Positions 1-7,148 of a DNA stretch of 58,888 nt are shown one piece after another (the first letter of the stretch is position 1; each line of letters starts with the position of its first letter). The position numbers were made by a program, and so were the translations under genes. Below the pieces are notes generated by a model. That model saw only the letters and a program-made list of their open reading frames with translations. It was not told where the DNA came from and made no database searches. Source of the DNA: Bacteroidia bacterium. Its GTDB lineage: Bacteria > Bacteroidota > Bacteroidia > 2-12-FULL-35-15. The stretch covers positions 1 to 58,888 of the forward strand of contig JAEUTU010000008.1 of assembly GCA_016786925.1 (NCBI GenBank). Direction: 5' to 3'.

Positions 1-680
1 TCTTTAACAAGCCGGCCTGTTAGATCATACACGCTTATTTTCTGAATTGCATTTATATCTTGTGTTGCAATTGAAATTTGATCAAGAGCGGGGTTAGGGT
101 AGAGGGTAAAAATATTAGCAGCAAAGTTTTCATCGATGCCAACACTGTGATTTACTGTGTAGCCTGTGCAATAAGAGCAGGTGTCGTTCCCTTTAGGATA
201 AAAGATACACACAGAATATGTACCGGAGCATAAGTTGTTAATAGTGTCGTTCGTTTCTCCATTTGGACTCCAAATAAATGTTAGGCTTGTATCATTTGGA
301 TGGTAGTAATATGCAAATCCATCACAGCACCCGCTGCAAGATTCATCAACTACAACAACGCTATGGATGTCATCTATTTGCTCAATCGTATATCCATCTG
401 TGTCACTCCAAACATCACCATTTGCATCTGTTATATCAAGCCTAAACGAAAGTCCATAGCACAAGTTTTGAAAGGTAGAGCCAGTGTCTGTTCTATAGTA
501 TTCGGCAGGTGCTAATATTGTCCATTGAAATTGTAACGGTGGTGTTAAAAATGATGGAGGATTTGCAGTAGCAATTCCATTACAGACATTACAAGTTGGT
601 TGTTGAATGGTCATAAACGAGTTTTGAGAGAATGTTCTACTTGAAAACAAAACAATCATAATGAATATAAATTTTTTCAT
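1..680 (-). CDS. T9SS sorting-domain secreted protein (C-terminus cut by window edge)
   Basis: An open frame runs from an ATG at 680 to the window edge with no stop, so the 3' end is missing. The product starts MKKFIFIMIVLFSSRTFSQN, a typical signal peptide. A Cys-rich middle follows, with TCNVCNG, CSGCCDG and CSYC motifs. The end shows FTLYPNPALDQISI and ISVYDLTGRLVK, the hallmarks of a type A T9SS C-terminal sorting domain, so the protein is probably exported through the outer membrane and attached to the surface or released. It lies downstream of the leucine-rich-repeat T9SS gene on the same strand, 85 bases apart, with a hairpin leader between them (696-760). I do not recognise a catalytic domain, and the cargo function is unknown. 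Confidence 0.85.
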   Translation of the reverse strand, partial: MKKFIFIMIVLFSSRTFSQNSFMTIQQPTCNVCNGIATANPPSFLTPPLQFQWTILAPAEYYRTDTGSTFQNLCYGLSFRLDITDANGDVWSDTDGYTIEQIDDIHSVVVVDESCSGCCDGFAYYYHPNDTSLTFIWSPNGETNDTINNLCSGTYSVCIFYPKGNDTCSYCTGYTVNHSVGIDENFAANIFTLYPNPALDQISIATQDINAIQKISVYDLTGRLVK

Positions 681-695
681 GATTATGAATTTTAA

Positions 696-760
696 ACTTC
701 AGCTCCACCTGCTGTTGAACAACACCCCCATGTGCCTATTCAGCAGGTGGAAACCGAAGT
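696..760 (-). promoter_or_regulatory. Leader hairpin, copy 1 of a three-member family
   Basis: On the minus strand this forms a hairpin 15 bases ahead of the ATG at 680. A perfect 10-bp stem pairs 705-714 with 741-750, and an outer 5-bp stem pairs 696-700 with 756-760. The 26-base loop (715-740) differs from copy 2 (3723-3748) at one position. The loop core, minus strand, is GGCACATGGGGGTGTTGTT. A 10-codon frame starting at the loop ATG (731 to 699) ends just inside the outer stem. There is no T-tract, so an intrinsic terminator is unlikely. I infer a cis-acting RNA and do not recognise a named family. Confidence 0.6.
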
Positions 761-765
761 ATGAA

Positions 766-3669
766 TTATTGTTTGATGAATTTTTTGGTTTGTGATCTTT
801 TTCCATCAGTAATGCTAATAAAATAGATCCCCTTCTCAATATCATTCAGGACAATTTTAGTTTCCTTGGATGCATCTTCTTGCAGTGTTTTAATTATCCT
901 TCCACTAATATCATAGATCTCAATGTTTGATATTTCTTCTGTGTTTTTCGTGTTTACAATGATCGTGCTGCTTGCAGGATTGGGATAGATATTAAATGAA
1001 TTATATTGTTCATATTCACTTATACTAACAGCCGATCCTTTAAAGATATTAGTAGTCGTGTTTGTGATAATTGGCGTATTGTAATCAAAGTAAATGTATG
1101 CCGTGTTGTAAACAACTGTTTCAGCAGGTCTGTTTGGTAAAGGCTTAATTCTATACTGAATAAATCCTTTTGAGCTGTCAGCACTTGTAGTGCTATCTGC
1201 CAACATAATGTTCGGAAAGCGAACAGTAAGAATATTGCCATTTACAGTTGTTGTATTATAGTGACTATAATTTGTGACCTGAAAGGTTGATATATCTAAA
1301 TTGCTGTCCAATGTATCCTCTAAACGGATATTGATGGCAGGAGCATTTCCTGTATTCTGAAAATTGATCGTATAAGTCAGCCAATCCTGGTAATGTTGTG
1401 GAACAGCTTTTGGATAGGTTTCTTTATTATTTGGATCATGTGAATTTACAACTTCATAGCAATATGTCATTGTATTGTTTGTAAGATCATTGTCAGCTCC
1501 AACACCATTTACATTAATTGTAACACAGATCGGGCTACCACTTCCGGCTGTTGTATCCACATCTAGCATCAAACCAAATGCAGTGCTGCAATTAATAGCC
1601 GCAAAATCATTAATAGAATATGTATAAGTATTCCCTGTGATTGTTGGTGTCAATGCATTGCCTGCTATTCCATTAAAAGAGACAGGTCCGTTTACTGTAA
1701 TTTGTACAGTTCCACTAATTCCGGATGCGCAACGCAAATTAAACCATTGACTCATGTCGCCTGCAACAAAACGTAAATTATGCGTTTGTCCGGGAAATAC
1801 CAATCCGCAACGAAGAATTGAACGGACACCAACATCAAAGCCTGGTTTACATGTGAAGTCGAAATTAACATCACTTACTAATGGATTGCTAATACTGGTT
1901 GTAACAGTAGAGTCTATTCCCGGATTCGGACAAGTGTTATTCGCAGGTATGCCTAATGTGTCGACATAAACAGTGTATGTTCCAGCCGGTTCAGGGAAAT
2001 TATACACACCATTTATGGCGGTGTAGGTTTGGCTAATTAAATTTCCATTGTTGTCCAATAGTTTTATTGGAATATTTTTTAGTTTAATATCTGTTGTATC
2101 GTTTGAACAGTTCGAATTGTCATCTGAATAACTAAAACCAACAATTCCTTCAGCGCTTGGGCAAGCATTAGGATTTCCCACAGGATCATTCGTCATGCAT
2201 AATGGATAATTTAATGTAACGGAATCCATTACTGGTAAATAGTTGGGAATGCATGTAAATGGATTGTTATAAAAGGTCAACCATTGAAGCGAAAAAGGGA
2301 AAACGCTGAAACATGAAATAGCGTTATTTTCACAATGTAATCTGTAAATTGAGTATGGTAGTGTTGGGAGTGCTGTGATTTGATTATTATCGCAAAACAA
2401 CGTGGTTAATGAATTTGGTAAAGCCGGTAAACTTGTTAATTGATTCGATGTACAATACAAAGTATTTAGAAATGTAGGTAGTTGAGGTAAACTATCCAAT
2501 GTTGCATATGAGCAATGTAGGATATTTAACTGGCTTGGTAGTGTAGGTAAACTATCTAAAGGATTTGAATTGCAGTATAGGGAGCCCAAGCTGTTTGGTA
2601 ATGATGGTAGGGTATTCAAGCTGTTGCTGCCACAGTTTAAGGCGCCCAACGTACTTGGCAATGTAGGTAAAATAGTTAATTGGTCATACGAACAATCTAA
2701 ATATACAATTGAATTAGGTAATGTTGGTAGCCCTGCAGAAAGCGGGTTATGATTGCAGTCTAAGTAAAAAAGACCATTAGGTAAAGTAGGCAAAACACTA
2801 AGCTGGTTAGAATAACACTTCAATGATGTCAATGAATTTGGTAATACCGGCAATGCACTTAGCTGATTTCCCCCGCAGGTAAGTGTCATTAAATTGTTTG
2901 GAAGCGGTGGTAATGAGCTCAATTGGTTGTAAGCGCAATCAAGTGTAATTAAGGAAGTAGGTAACGTAGGTAAAGTGGTGATGCTGTTTTGCAAACAATT
3001 AATTTGAATGATCGTGTTAGGTAAAGTTGGCAATGTGTTGAGATTGTTATGATGACAGTCTAATGTGACCAATCCCAATGGCAATGTTGGTAAACTGTTT
3101 AGCCAGTTTTCACTACAGTCTAATGTTGTTAGTGAGTCCGGTAGTGTCGGCAGTAATGTTAATTGATTTCCAGAGCAGTCTATATTTGTTAATGAATCGG
3201 TAAGATTTGGCAGAATTGTCAAATAATTGTTGTGACAATCGATAGTTTTAATCAATGCGGGAAAATTTGGAAGTGTATCAATAGAGTTTTGTCCACAGGA
3301 AAAATATCTTAACGAATCCGGTAATTGCAATAAGCTATCAATGTTATTAAATGAAATGTCTAATGTTTGAATAGAATTAGCAACAACCGGCAAGAATGTT
3401 AAGCGATTATTACTACAGTTCAAATATTGTAATCCTGTAAAATGTTCAATCCCTGTTAGGTCGTATATGGTATCTGACGATACATTCATATACGACAATG
3501 AAACAACGAGTGAATCAGATGTGTTTAACTGATTTCCGTTCATTGCCGATGGTATGTTGTATGAAAGCCATGCAACAAAATTGCTGTCAGGAATAGTAAC
3601 ATACGTTTGCCCTTTTGTGCTATTGTTGATCAATAAGATCAGACAGATCGCGTAGAATAATTTTTTCAT
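766..3669 (-). CDS. Leucine-rich-repeat (LPX type) T9SS surface protein
   Basis: The product is 967 residues. It has a signal peptide (1-20, MKKLFYAICLILLINN), then about 17 tandem 20-residue leucine-rich repeats (roughly 120-480) of the form LPxLPxxLxxLxCxxNxLxx. After these come a short SdrD-like B segment (about 510-600), a CARDB/DUF11-like beta domain containing YTINFQNTGNAPAINIRLED (about 760-880), and a type A T9SS sorting domain (895-967, FNIYPNPASSTIIV, ending KKFIKQ). The repeat spacing is that of the LPX class known from YopM and IpaH; nothing like an IpaH ligase domain is present, so that class gives no function here. A Cys sits at the same place in practically every repeat. The protein is probably a cell-surface binding or adhesion protein. 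A hairpin leader (3704-3768) lies just upstream of the ATG. Confidence 0.85.
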   Translation of the reverse strand: MKKLFYAICLILLINNSTKGQTYVTIPDSNFVAWLSYNIPSAMNGNQLNTSDSLVVSLSYMNVSSDTIYDLTGIEHFTGLQYLNCSNNRLTFLPVVANSIQTLDISFNNIDSLLQLPDSLRYFSCGQNSIDTLPNFPALIKTIDCHNNYLTILPNLTDSLTNIDCSGNQLTLLPTLPDSLTTLDCSENWLNSLPTLPLGLVTLDCHHNNLNTLPTLPNTIIQINCLQNSITTLPTLPTSLITLDCAYNQLSSLPPLPNNLMTLTCGGNQLSALPVLPNSLTSLKCYSNQLSVLPTLPNGLFYLDCNHNPLSAGLPTLPNSIVYLDCSYDQLTILPTLPSTLGALNCGSNSLNTLPSLPNSLGSLYCNSNPLDSLPTLPSQLNILHCSYATLDSLPQLPTFLNTLYCTSNQLTSLPALPNSLTTLFCDNNQITALPTLPYSIYRLHCENNAISCFSVFPFSLQWLTFYNNPFTCIPNYLPVMDSVTLNYPLCMTNDPVGNPNACPSAEGIVGFSYSDDNSNCSNDTTDIKLKNIPIKLLDNNGNLISQTYTAINGVYNFPEPAGTYTVYVDTLGIPANNTCPNPGIDSTVTTSISNPLVSDVNFDFTCKPGFDVGVRSILRCGLVFPGQTHNLRFVAGDMSQWFNLRCASGISGTVQITVNGPVSFNGIAGNALTPTITGNTYTYSINDFAAINCSTAFGLMLDVDTTAGSGSPICVTINVNGVGADNDLTNNTMTYCYEVVNSHDPNNKETYPKAVPQHYQDWLTYTINFQNTGNAPAINIRLEDTLDSNLDISTFQVTNYSHYNTTTVNGNILTVRFPNIMLADSTTSADSSKGFIQYRIKPLPNRPAETVVYNTAYIYFDYNTPIITNTTTNIFKGSAVSISEYEQYNSFNIYPNPASSTIIVNTKNTEEISNIEIYDISGRIIKTLQEDASKETKIVLNDIEKGIYFISITDGKRSQTKKFIKQ

Positions 3670-3703
3670 AATCTTTAATTTTAAATGAACAGGGATGATT
3701 TTA

Positions 3704-3768
3704 AAATCAGCCCAACCTGCTGTTGAACAACATCCCCATGTGCCTATTCAGCGGGTTGGAGCTGATTT
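3704..3768 (-). promoter_or_regulatory. Leader hairpin, copy 2 of a three-member family
   Basis: The helix pairs 3704-3722 with 3749-3768: 19 pairs, with one bulged A at 3760 and one G-U pair (3718 with 3753). Compared with copy 1 it has one extra base pair, inserted on both sides of the stem, so the sequence changed while pairing was kept. The 26-base loop (3723-3748) is nearly identical to copy 1. A frame from the loop ATG (3739 to 3707) would encode ten residues starting MGMLFNSR. It lies 34 bases ahead of the LRR gene's ATG on the minus strand. Confidence 0.62.
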
Positions 3769-3929
3769 GTTATGAAGCAAAACTATTTCATTATTAAAGG
3801 TGTTTTTTTCTCTTTTTGGTCAAAAATATACAGGTCAAACCATCAAAAACGACCCTCATGTCCCCTGAAAGTATTGTAAATATTGAATCTTGTATTTTTA
3901 TCAATATACATGTGAAGCGCTTTTTCAAG

Positions 3930-3954
3930 TTTATTCAAAAATATACATGTCTAA
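3930..3954 (+). repeat. 25-bp direct repeat, upstream copy
   Basis: This 25-base string is repeated exactly at 4139-4163, where it spans the start codon of the 4156 gene. It contains AAAAATATACATGTCTAA. A partial relative (CAATATACATGTGAA) lies at 3902. It sits inside the 386-base stretch 3769-4155, which otherwise holds no gene I can support, only AT-rich sequence between divergent genes. Confidence 0.7.
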
Positions 3955-4138
3955 AGTCGATTTTCAGTGCTTAAATACTTCTTTCGGATCGTCTTTTAAT
4001 GAACTTTATTTCTTAAATTAGTATAGGATTTTACCCTGTCTCTATTGTCTGTTAATATTTTTAGAGCTATTCTTAAACGTTTAGAAAATGGAGGCTACGT
4101 TTGAATCCTGATTTTTTGTGAAAGGGAACGGGTAATTA

Positions 4139-4163
4139 TTTATTCAAAAATATACATGTCTAA
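4139..4163 (+). repeat. 25-bp direct repeat, copy overlapping a start codon
   Basis: This is the exact second copy of the repeat at 3930-3954, 209 bases downstream. It covers the last 17 bases before the ATG at 4156 and the first eight bases of the gene. Upstream of the first copy the ATG would not open a long frame, so only this copy starts a gene. It could be a small duplication or a protein-binding site. Confidence 0.65.
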
Positions 4164-5700
4164 CAAAGCTTCAGATAGTTTACATAAATTGATCAAATCC
4201 TTGAGTCGCTCTGAGAAAAGGTATTTTAACCTCTACTCCTCACGCCATACCTTAGGTGAAAAGAACAATAATCTTGTTTTGTTTGAAGCCATCGATAAGC
4301 AGAATGAGTATGATGAAGAAGCTCTATTGAAACAATTTCGAAAAGAAAGTTTTATAAAAAAGTTCTCCATTACCAAATCGCGTTTGTATGATCTGGTGTT
4401 GGATAGTTTAACTGCTTTTCATGCCAATAGTTCTATTGATGCACAATTAAAGAGAGATCTTCATTGCGCGGAGATCCTCTATAAAAAAACATTATACGAT
4501 CAGTGTGCTAAGCTATTACAAAGTGCTAAGAAGATAGCGCATAAATATGAACGCCATTCTTCGTTACTGGAGATCAATCTTTGGGAAAAGCGATTGATGG
4601 AGCAAAATAACTATGAAGGCAAATCAGACGATGCTATTTTGAAAGTTCTTCAGGAAGATGATCTGATCAGCGAAAAGATCAAAAATTTCAATGATTTCTG
4701 GAATATTAAAAGTCGCTTTTTTATCATTCTTAATAAACAAGGGAAGGTCCGTAATAGTGCTGAATTAGAACGTTTCAAAAAGATCATTGATAATACTTTG
4801 TTGAATAGTGAAGAGAAAGCCTTGTCCATTGAAACCAAATACTTGTATTTCCACATTTACAGTGCTTATTACTTTGGAATAGGTGATTATGAAAAAAGTT
4901 ATGTAAATCTACTCAAGAATGTAGAGTTGATCGAAACACATCCGGATATTTTTAAAGAAGAGCCTAATATTTATTTTTCGGTTTTGACCAATGCAATCTA
5001 CATCGGACATCAGCTGAAAAAACATGATGAAGTGTTTGCGAATTTGAAAAAGATGCGAACATCTATCAAGGAAGTGGATACCAGTAAAAATGAAGATCTG
5101 GCCGTAAGAATGTTCTCCAGCGCTAACAGCATAGAGTTGACGATCTATCTGCAAATGGCGGAATTTGACAAGGCCGTGGCTTTAGTCCCAACTATCGAGG
5201 AAGGTTTACAGAAGTATGGTGACAAAATGAGTAAAGTAAAACTGGCCTATTTTTACTTTAGTGTGGCAGCTGTTTATTTTGGTGCTGAAAAATATTCCTT
5301 GGCTTTGCGTTGGATCAACAAGATCATTAATAGTCCGGATGTGGAGGAAAGCGAGGATATTTATTGTTTTGCGCAGATCATCAGTTTGATCATTCATATC
5401 GAATTAAAGCACGATGACTTTATTCCACATGCATTTAAAACTACCTATAAATATTTGAATACACGTAACAGGGTGTATAAATTTGAAACGGTGTTCCTTG
5501 ATTTTATTGGAAAGATCATGAAGACAACCAAACGCGAGGAGCAGATCGCTTTTTATAAAGCTTTAAAAGAAGAATTGATAAAATTGCGTTCTGATTCCTT
5601 CGAACGGGCTGCATTTGAATATTTTGATTTTATATCCTGGGCTGAAAGTAAAGCTCAACGTACTTCCTTTAGAACGATTATTGAAGAGCAATTGTCATAA
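4156..5700 (+). CDS. Helical-repeat (TPR-like) protein of unknown function
   Basis: The product is 514 residues, with no signal peptide or membrane segment, so it is probably cytoplasmic. It is strongly alpha-helical, with TPR-like spacing of Ala/Leu/Tyr and pairs such as YFGIGDYEKSYVNLLKNVEL and YFGAEKYSLALRWINKI. Its N-terminus (SLHKLIKSLSRSEKRYFNLY) matches in pattern that of the 20067-21521 product (FQNLIAVLNKEEIRNFKLF), and the two share length and layout, so I take them as paralogs. This family is common in Bacteroidota genomes and I know of no assigned role. The ATG at 4156 lies in a 25-bp repeat. A hairpin follows the stop directly. Confidence 0.8.
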   Translation: MSNKASDSLHKLIKSLSRSEKRYFNLYSSRHTLGEKNNNLVLFEAIDKQNEYDEEALLKQFRKESFIKKFSITKSRLYDLVLDSLTAFHANSSIDAQLKRDLHCAEILYKKTLYDQCAKLLQSAKKIAHKYERHSSLLEINLWEKRLMEQNNYEGKSDDAILKVLQEDDLISEKIKNFNDFWNIKSRFFIILNKQGKVRNSAELERFKKIIDNTLLNSEEKALSIETKYLYFHIYSAYYFGIGDYEKSYVNLLKNVELIETHPDIFKEEPNIYFSVLTNAIYIGHQLKKHDEVFANLKKMRTSIKEVDTSKNEDLAVRMFSSANSIELTIYLQMAEFDKAVALVPTIEEGLQKYGDKMSKVKLAYFYFSVAAVYFGAEKYSLALRWINKIINSPDVEESEDIYCFAQIISLIIHIELKHDDFIPHAFKTTYKYLNTRNRVYKFETVFLDFIGKIMKTTKREEQIAFYKALKEELIKLRSDSFERAAFEYFDFISWAESKAQRTSFRTIIEEQLS

Positions 5701-5704
5701 AATT

Positions 5705-5738
5705 GAAAGCGACACGCTTATGGGAACGTGTCGCTTTC
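5705..5738. terminator. Strong hairpin between convergent genes
   Basis: A perfect 12-bp stem pairs 5705-5716 (GAAAGCGACACG) with 5727-5738, around a 10-base loop. It follows the 4156 gene's stop by four bases and also lies beyond the stop of the small minus-strand gene at 5780. The T-run is weak on the plus strand; the minus side reads AATTTTAT. It probably acts as a bidirectional terminator or 3'-end stabiliser. Confidence 0.7.
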
Positions 5739-5779
5739 GGGTTTACTAAACTAAACAAAACAAACAAAACAAAGAAAGA

Positions 5780-5950
5780 CTAAAAAGCTGTGTAGATGCT
5801 GTAGAATATAATGAATACTGTTGCAACAGCTAACAAAACTGTTATGGTTCCTATACCATCTTCGTGGTATGTATGACCTTTTCTGATGACTGATTTTCTG
5901 TTCATGGCTTCTAAATTTAAATTGTTAAACGATAGTATTTGTGTTGCCAT
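5780..5950 (-). CDS. Small single-span membrane protein (56 aa)
   Basis: An ATG at 5948-5950 opens 56 codons to a TAG at 5780-5782. The product starts MATQILSFNNLNLEAMNRKS, then a charged stretch (VIRKGHTYHEDG) and one hydrophobic segment (about residues 34-54, TITVLLAVATVFIIFYSIY). A second in-frame ATG (5905) would give a 41-residue form starting MNRKSVIRKG. Basic residues before the hydrophobic segment suggest N-in orientation. Support for a real gene comes from the credible single-span topology, the strong hairpin downstream, and the leader hairpin family member upstream (5990-6063). Function is unknown. Without homologs it remains a prediction. Confidence 0.6.
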   Translation of the reverse strand: MATQILSFNNLNLEAMNRKSVIRKGHTYHEDGIGTITVLLAVATVFIIFYSIYTAF

Positions 5951-5989
5951 ATGAATCGAGTTTTAAAAGAATTTCATTTTTAAAGTTAA

Positions 5990-6063
5990 GGTGAGGGATC
6001 TGTGAATTAATTTAAACAACATCCCCATGTGCCAATTAATTTTACCTTACAGACCCCATCACC
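5990..6063 (-). promoter_or_regulatory. Leader hairpin, copy 3 of a three-member family
   Basis: The loop core (minus strand GGCACATGGGGATGTTGTT) matches copies 1 and 2, but the stems are unrelated in sequence and still pair: 6005-6012 with 6034-6041, 5999-6003 with 6049-6053, and GGTGA/GGG (5990-5997) with CCC/TCACC (6054-6063). It lies 39 bases ahead of the small ORF's ATG. A frame from the loop ATG (6028 to 5963) would encode 21 residues starting MGMLFKLIHR and stops before that ATG. Confidence 0.6.
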
Positions 6064-6361
6064 CGCTCTTGTTCTTAATGTATTGTGAAACGGATTGAAT
6101 ACACAACAGCTTCCTGTTGAAAATACTGCCCGTTGAAACAGTATTTTGGAGCATTTGTAGCATTTTTTGAAAAGGATCTACTATTTACAAGTAAAGGATT
6201 TTCGTGCTCCTGTATGATTTTTAAACTTTTAAAAGAACTGTAGAAACTATTATTGATTGATTTCTACACAATATTACGCCATAGATAAAAGGAAAGATAC
6301 CCCCAATGAGTAAGTGGCAGGTTCAATTATTTAACGGTAGGAAGGGGAAATAAACGGTGGG
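6064..6361. other. Intergenic stretch, no gene seen
   Basis: These 298 bases lie between the leader hairpin and the LytTR regulator's stop. I find no credible frame on either strand. There is one 9-bp stem (6120-6128 with 6139-6147), which could be a weak 3' structure for the regulator transcript. A promoter for the small gene at 5950 should lie here, but I cannot place it. Confidence 0.5.
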
Positions 6362-7114
6362 CTATAAATGGGATAGTTTCTCGAGGAAATCGTTTTTATT
6401 CCTTCTGGATACCTCCACCTGTGAGTTGTCGCTCATGATCACATAGCCGCCTTCTCCTTTGATGTATTTCTTTACATGCTCAAGGTTTATAAGGTGTGAG
6501 CGGTGTACACGGAAGAAATTATCGTCAGAGAATAGTTGCTCGTATTCGCCTAAAGTACGTGATGCAATGATCTTTTTGCCGGATGTAAGTATGAAATAAG
6601 TATAGTTTCCATCAGAATCGCAACGGATGATGTCGGAAAGATTGATGAACACCAATCCATCTCCATCAGGAATACCTACTTTTTTAAGTTTATTCTCAGG
6701 GCGTACGTTAGATAGAAGTGTTTTAAATTGTTTATCCAATTCTGTTTTTTGCCCTAATTTATTTTCTAAACGTTCTACGGCATGAACAAGTTCTTCTGGA
6801 TCAATCGGTTTTAAAAGGTAATCCACCGCACTAAACTTAATAGCTTTGATCGCATAATGATCGTAGGCGGTAGTGAAGATGATATTAAAATTGATCTGTT
6901 TGAATTTTTCCAATAGGTCAAATGCATTGCCATTTGGCATTTCAATATCCAGGAAAACAAGATCAGGCTGCAGTGCCGAAATACTATCGTAAGCCGTTTT
7001 CATTGAATCGGCTTTTGCGATCACTTCAATTTGTTTGCAATTCTTCTCTAACATTTTAGATAATGATTCGCGTGCACCTAATTCATCGTCTACTATTATT
7101 GCTTTGATTGCCAT
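6362..7114 (-). CDS. LytTR-family response regulator
   Basis: The product is 250 residues. A CheY-like receiver domain fills residues 1-120: acidic pocket VDDE near the start, phospho-acceptor Asp in LVFLDIEMPNG, conserved Lys in YLLKPIDPEEL. A LytTR DNA-binding domain follows (about 145-248, FFRVHRSHLINLEHVKKY and VEVSRRNKNDFLEKL). Family knowledge: phosphorylation by a LytS-type kinase lets the LytTR domain bind paired promoter sites. The gene starts 34 bases after the propeller histidine kinase gene on the same strand, so the two form an operon and almost certainly a cognate pair. Targets are not visible. Confidence 0.93.
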   Translation of the reverse strand: MAIKAIIVDDELGARESLSKMLEKNCKQIEVIAKADSMKTAYDSISALQPDLVFLDIEMPNGNAFDLLEKFKQINFNIIFTTAYDHYAIKAIKFSAVDYLLKPIDPEELVHAVERLENKLGQKTELDKQFKTLLSNVRPENKLKKVGIPDGDGLVFINLSDIIRCDSDGNYTYFILTSGKKIIASRTLGEYEQLFSDDNFFRVHRSHLINLEHVKKYIKGEGGYVIMSDNSQVEVSRRNKNDFLEKLSHL

Positions 7115-7148
7115 ATTCTTGTTTTTTATTATGCTAAATATACTCTTT

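Noticed and set aside
300..515. 71-residue plus-strand frame
   Set aside because: It is antisense to the T9SS gene at 1-680, whose frame reads through with a signal peptide and sorting domain.
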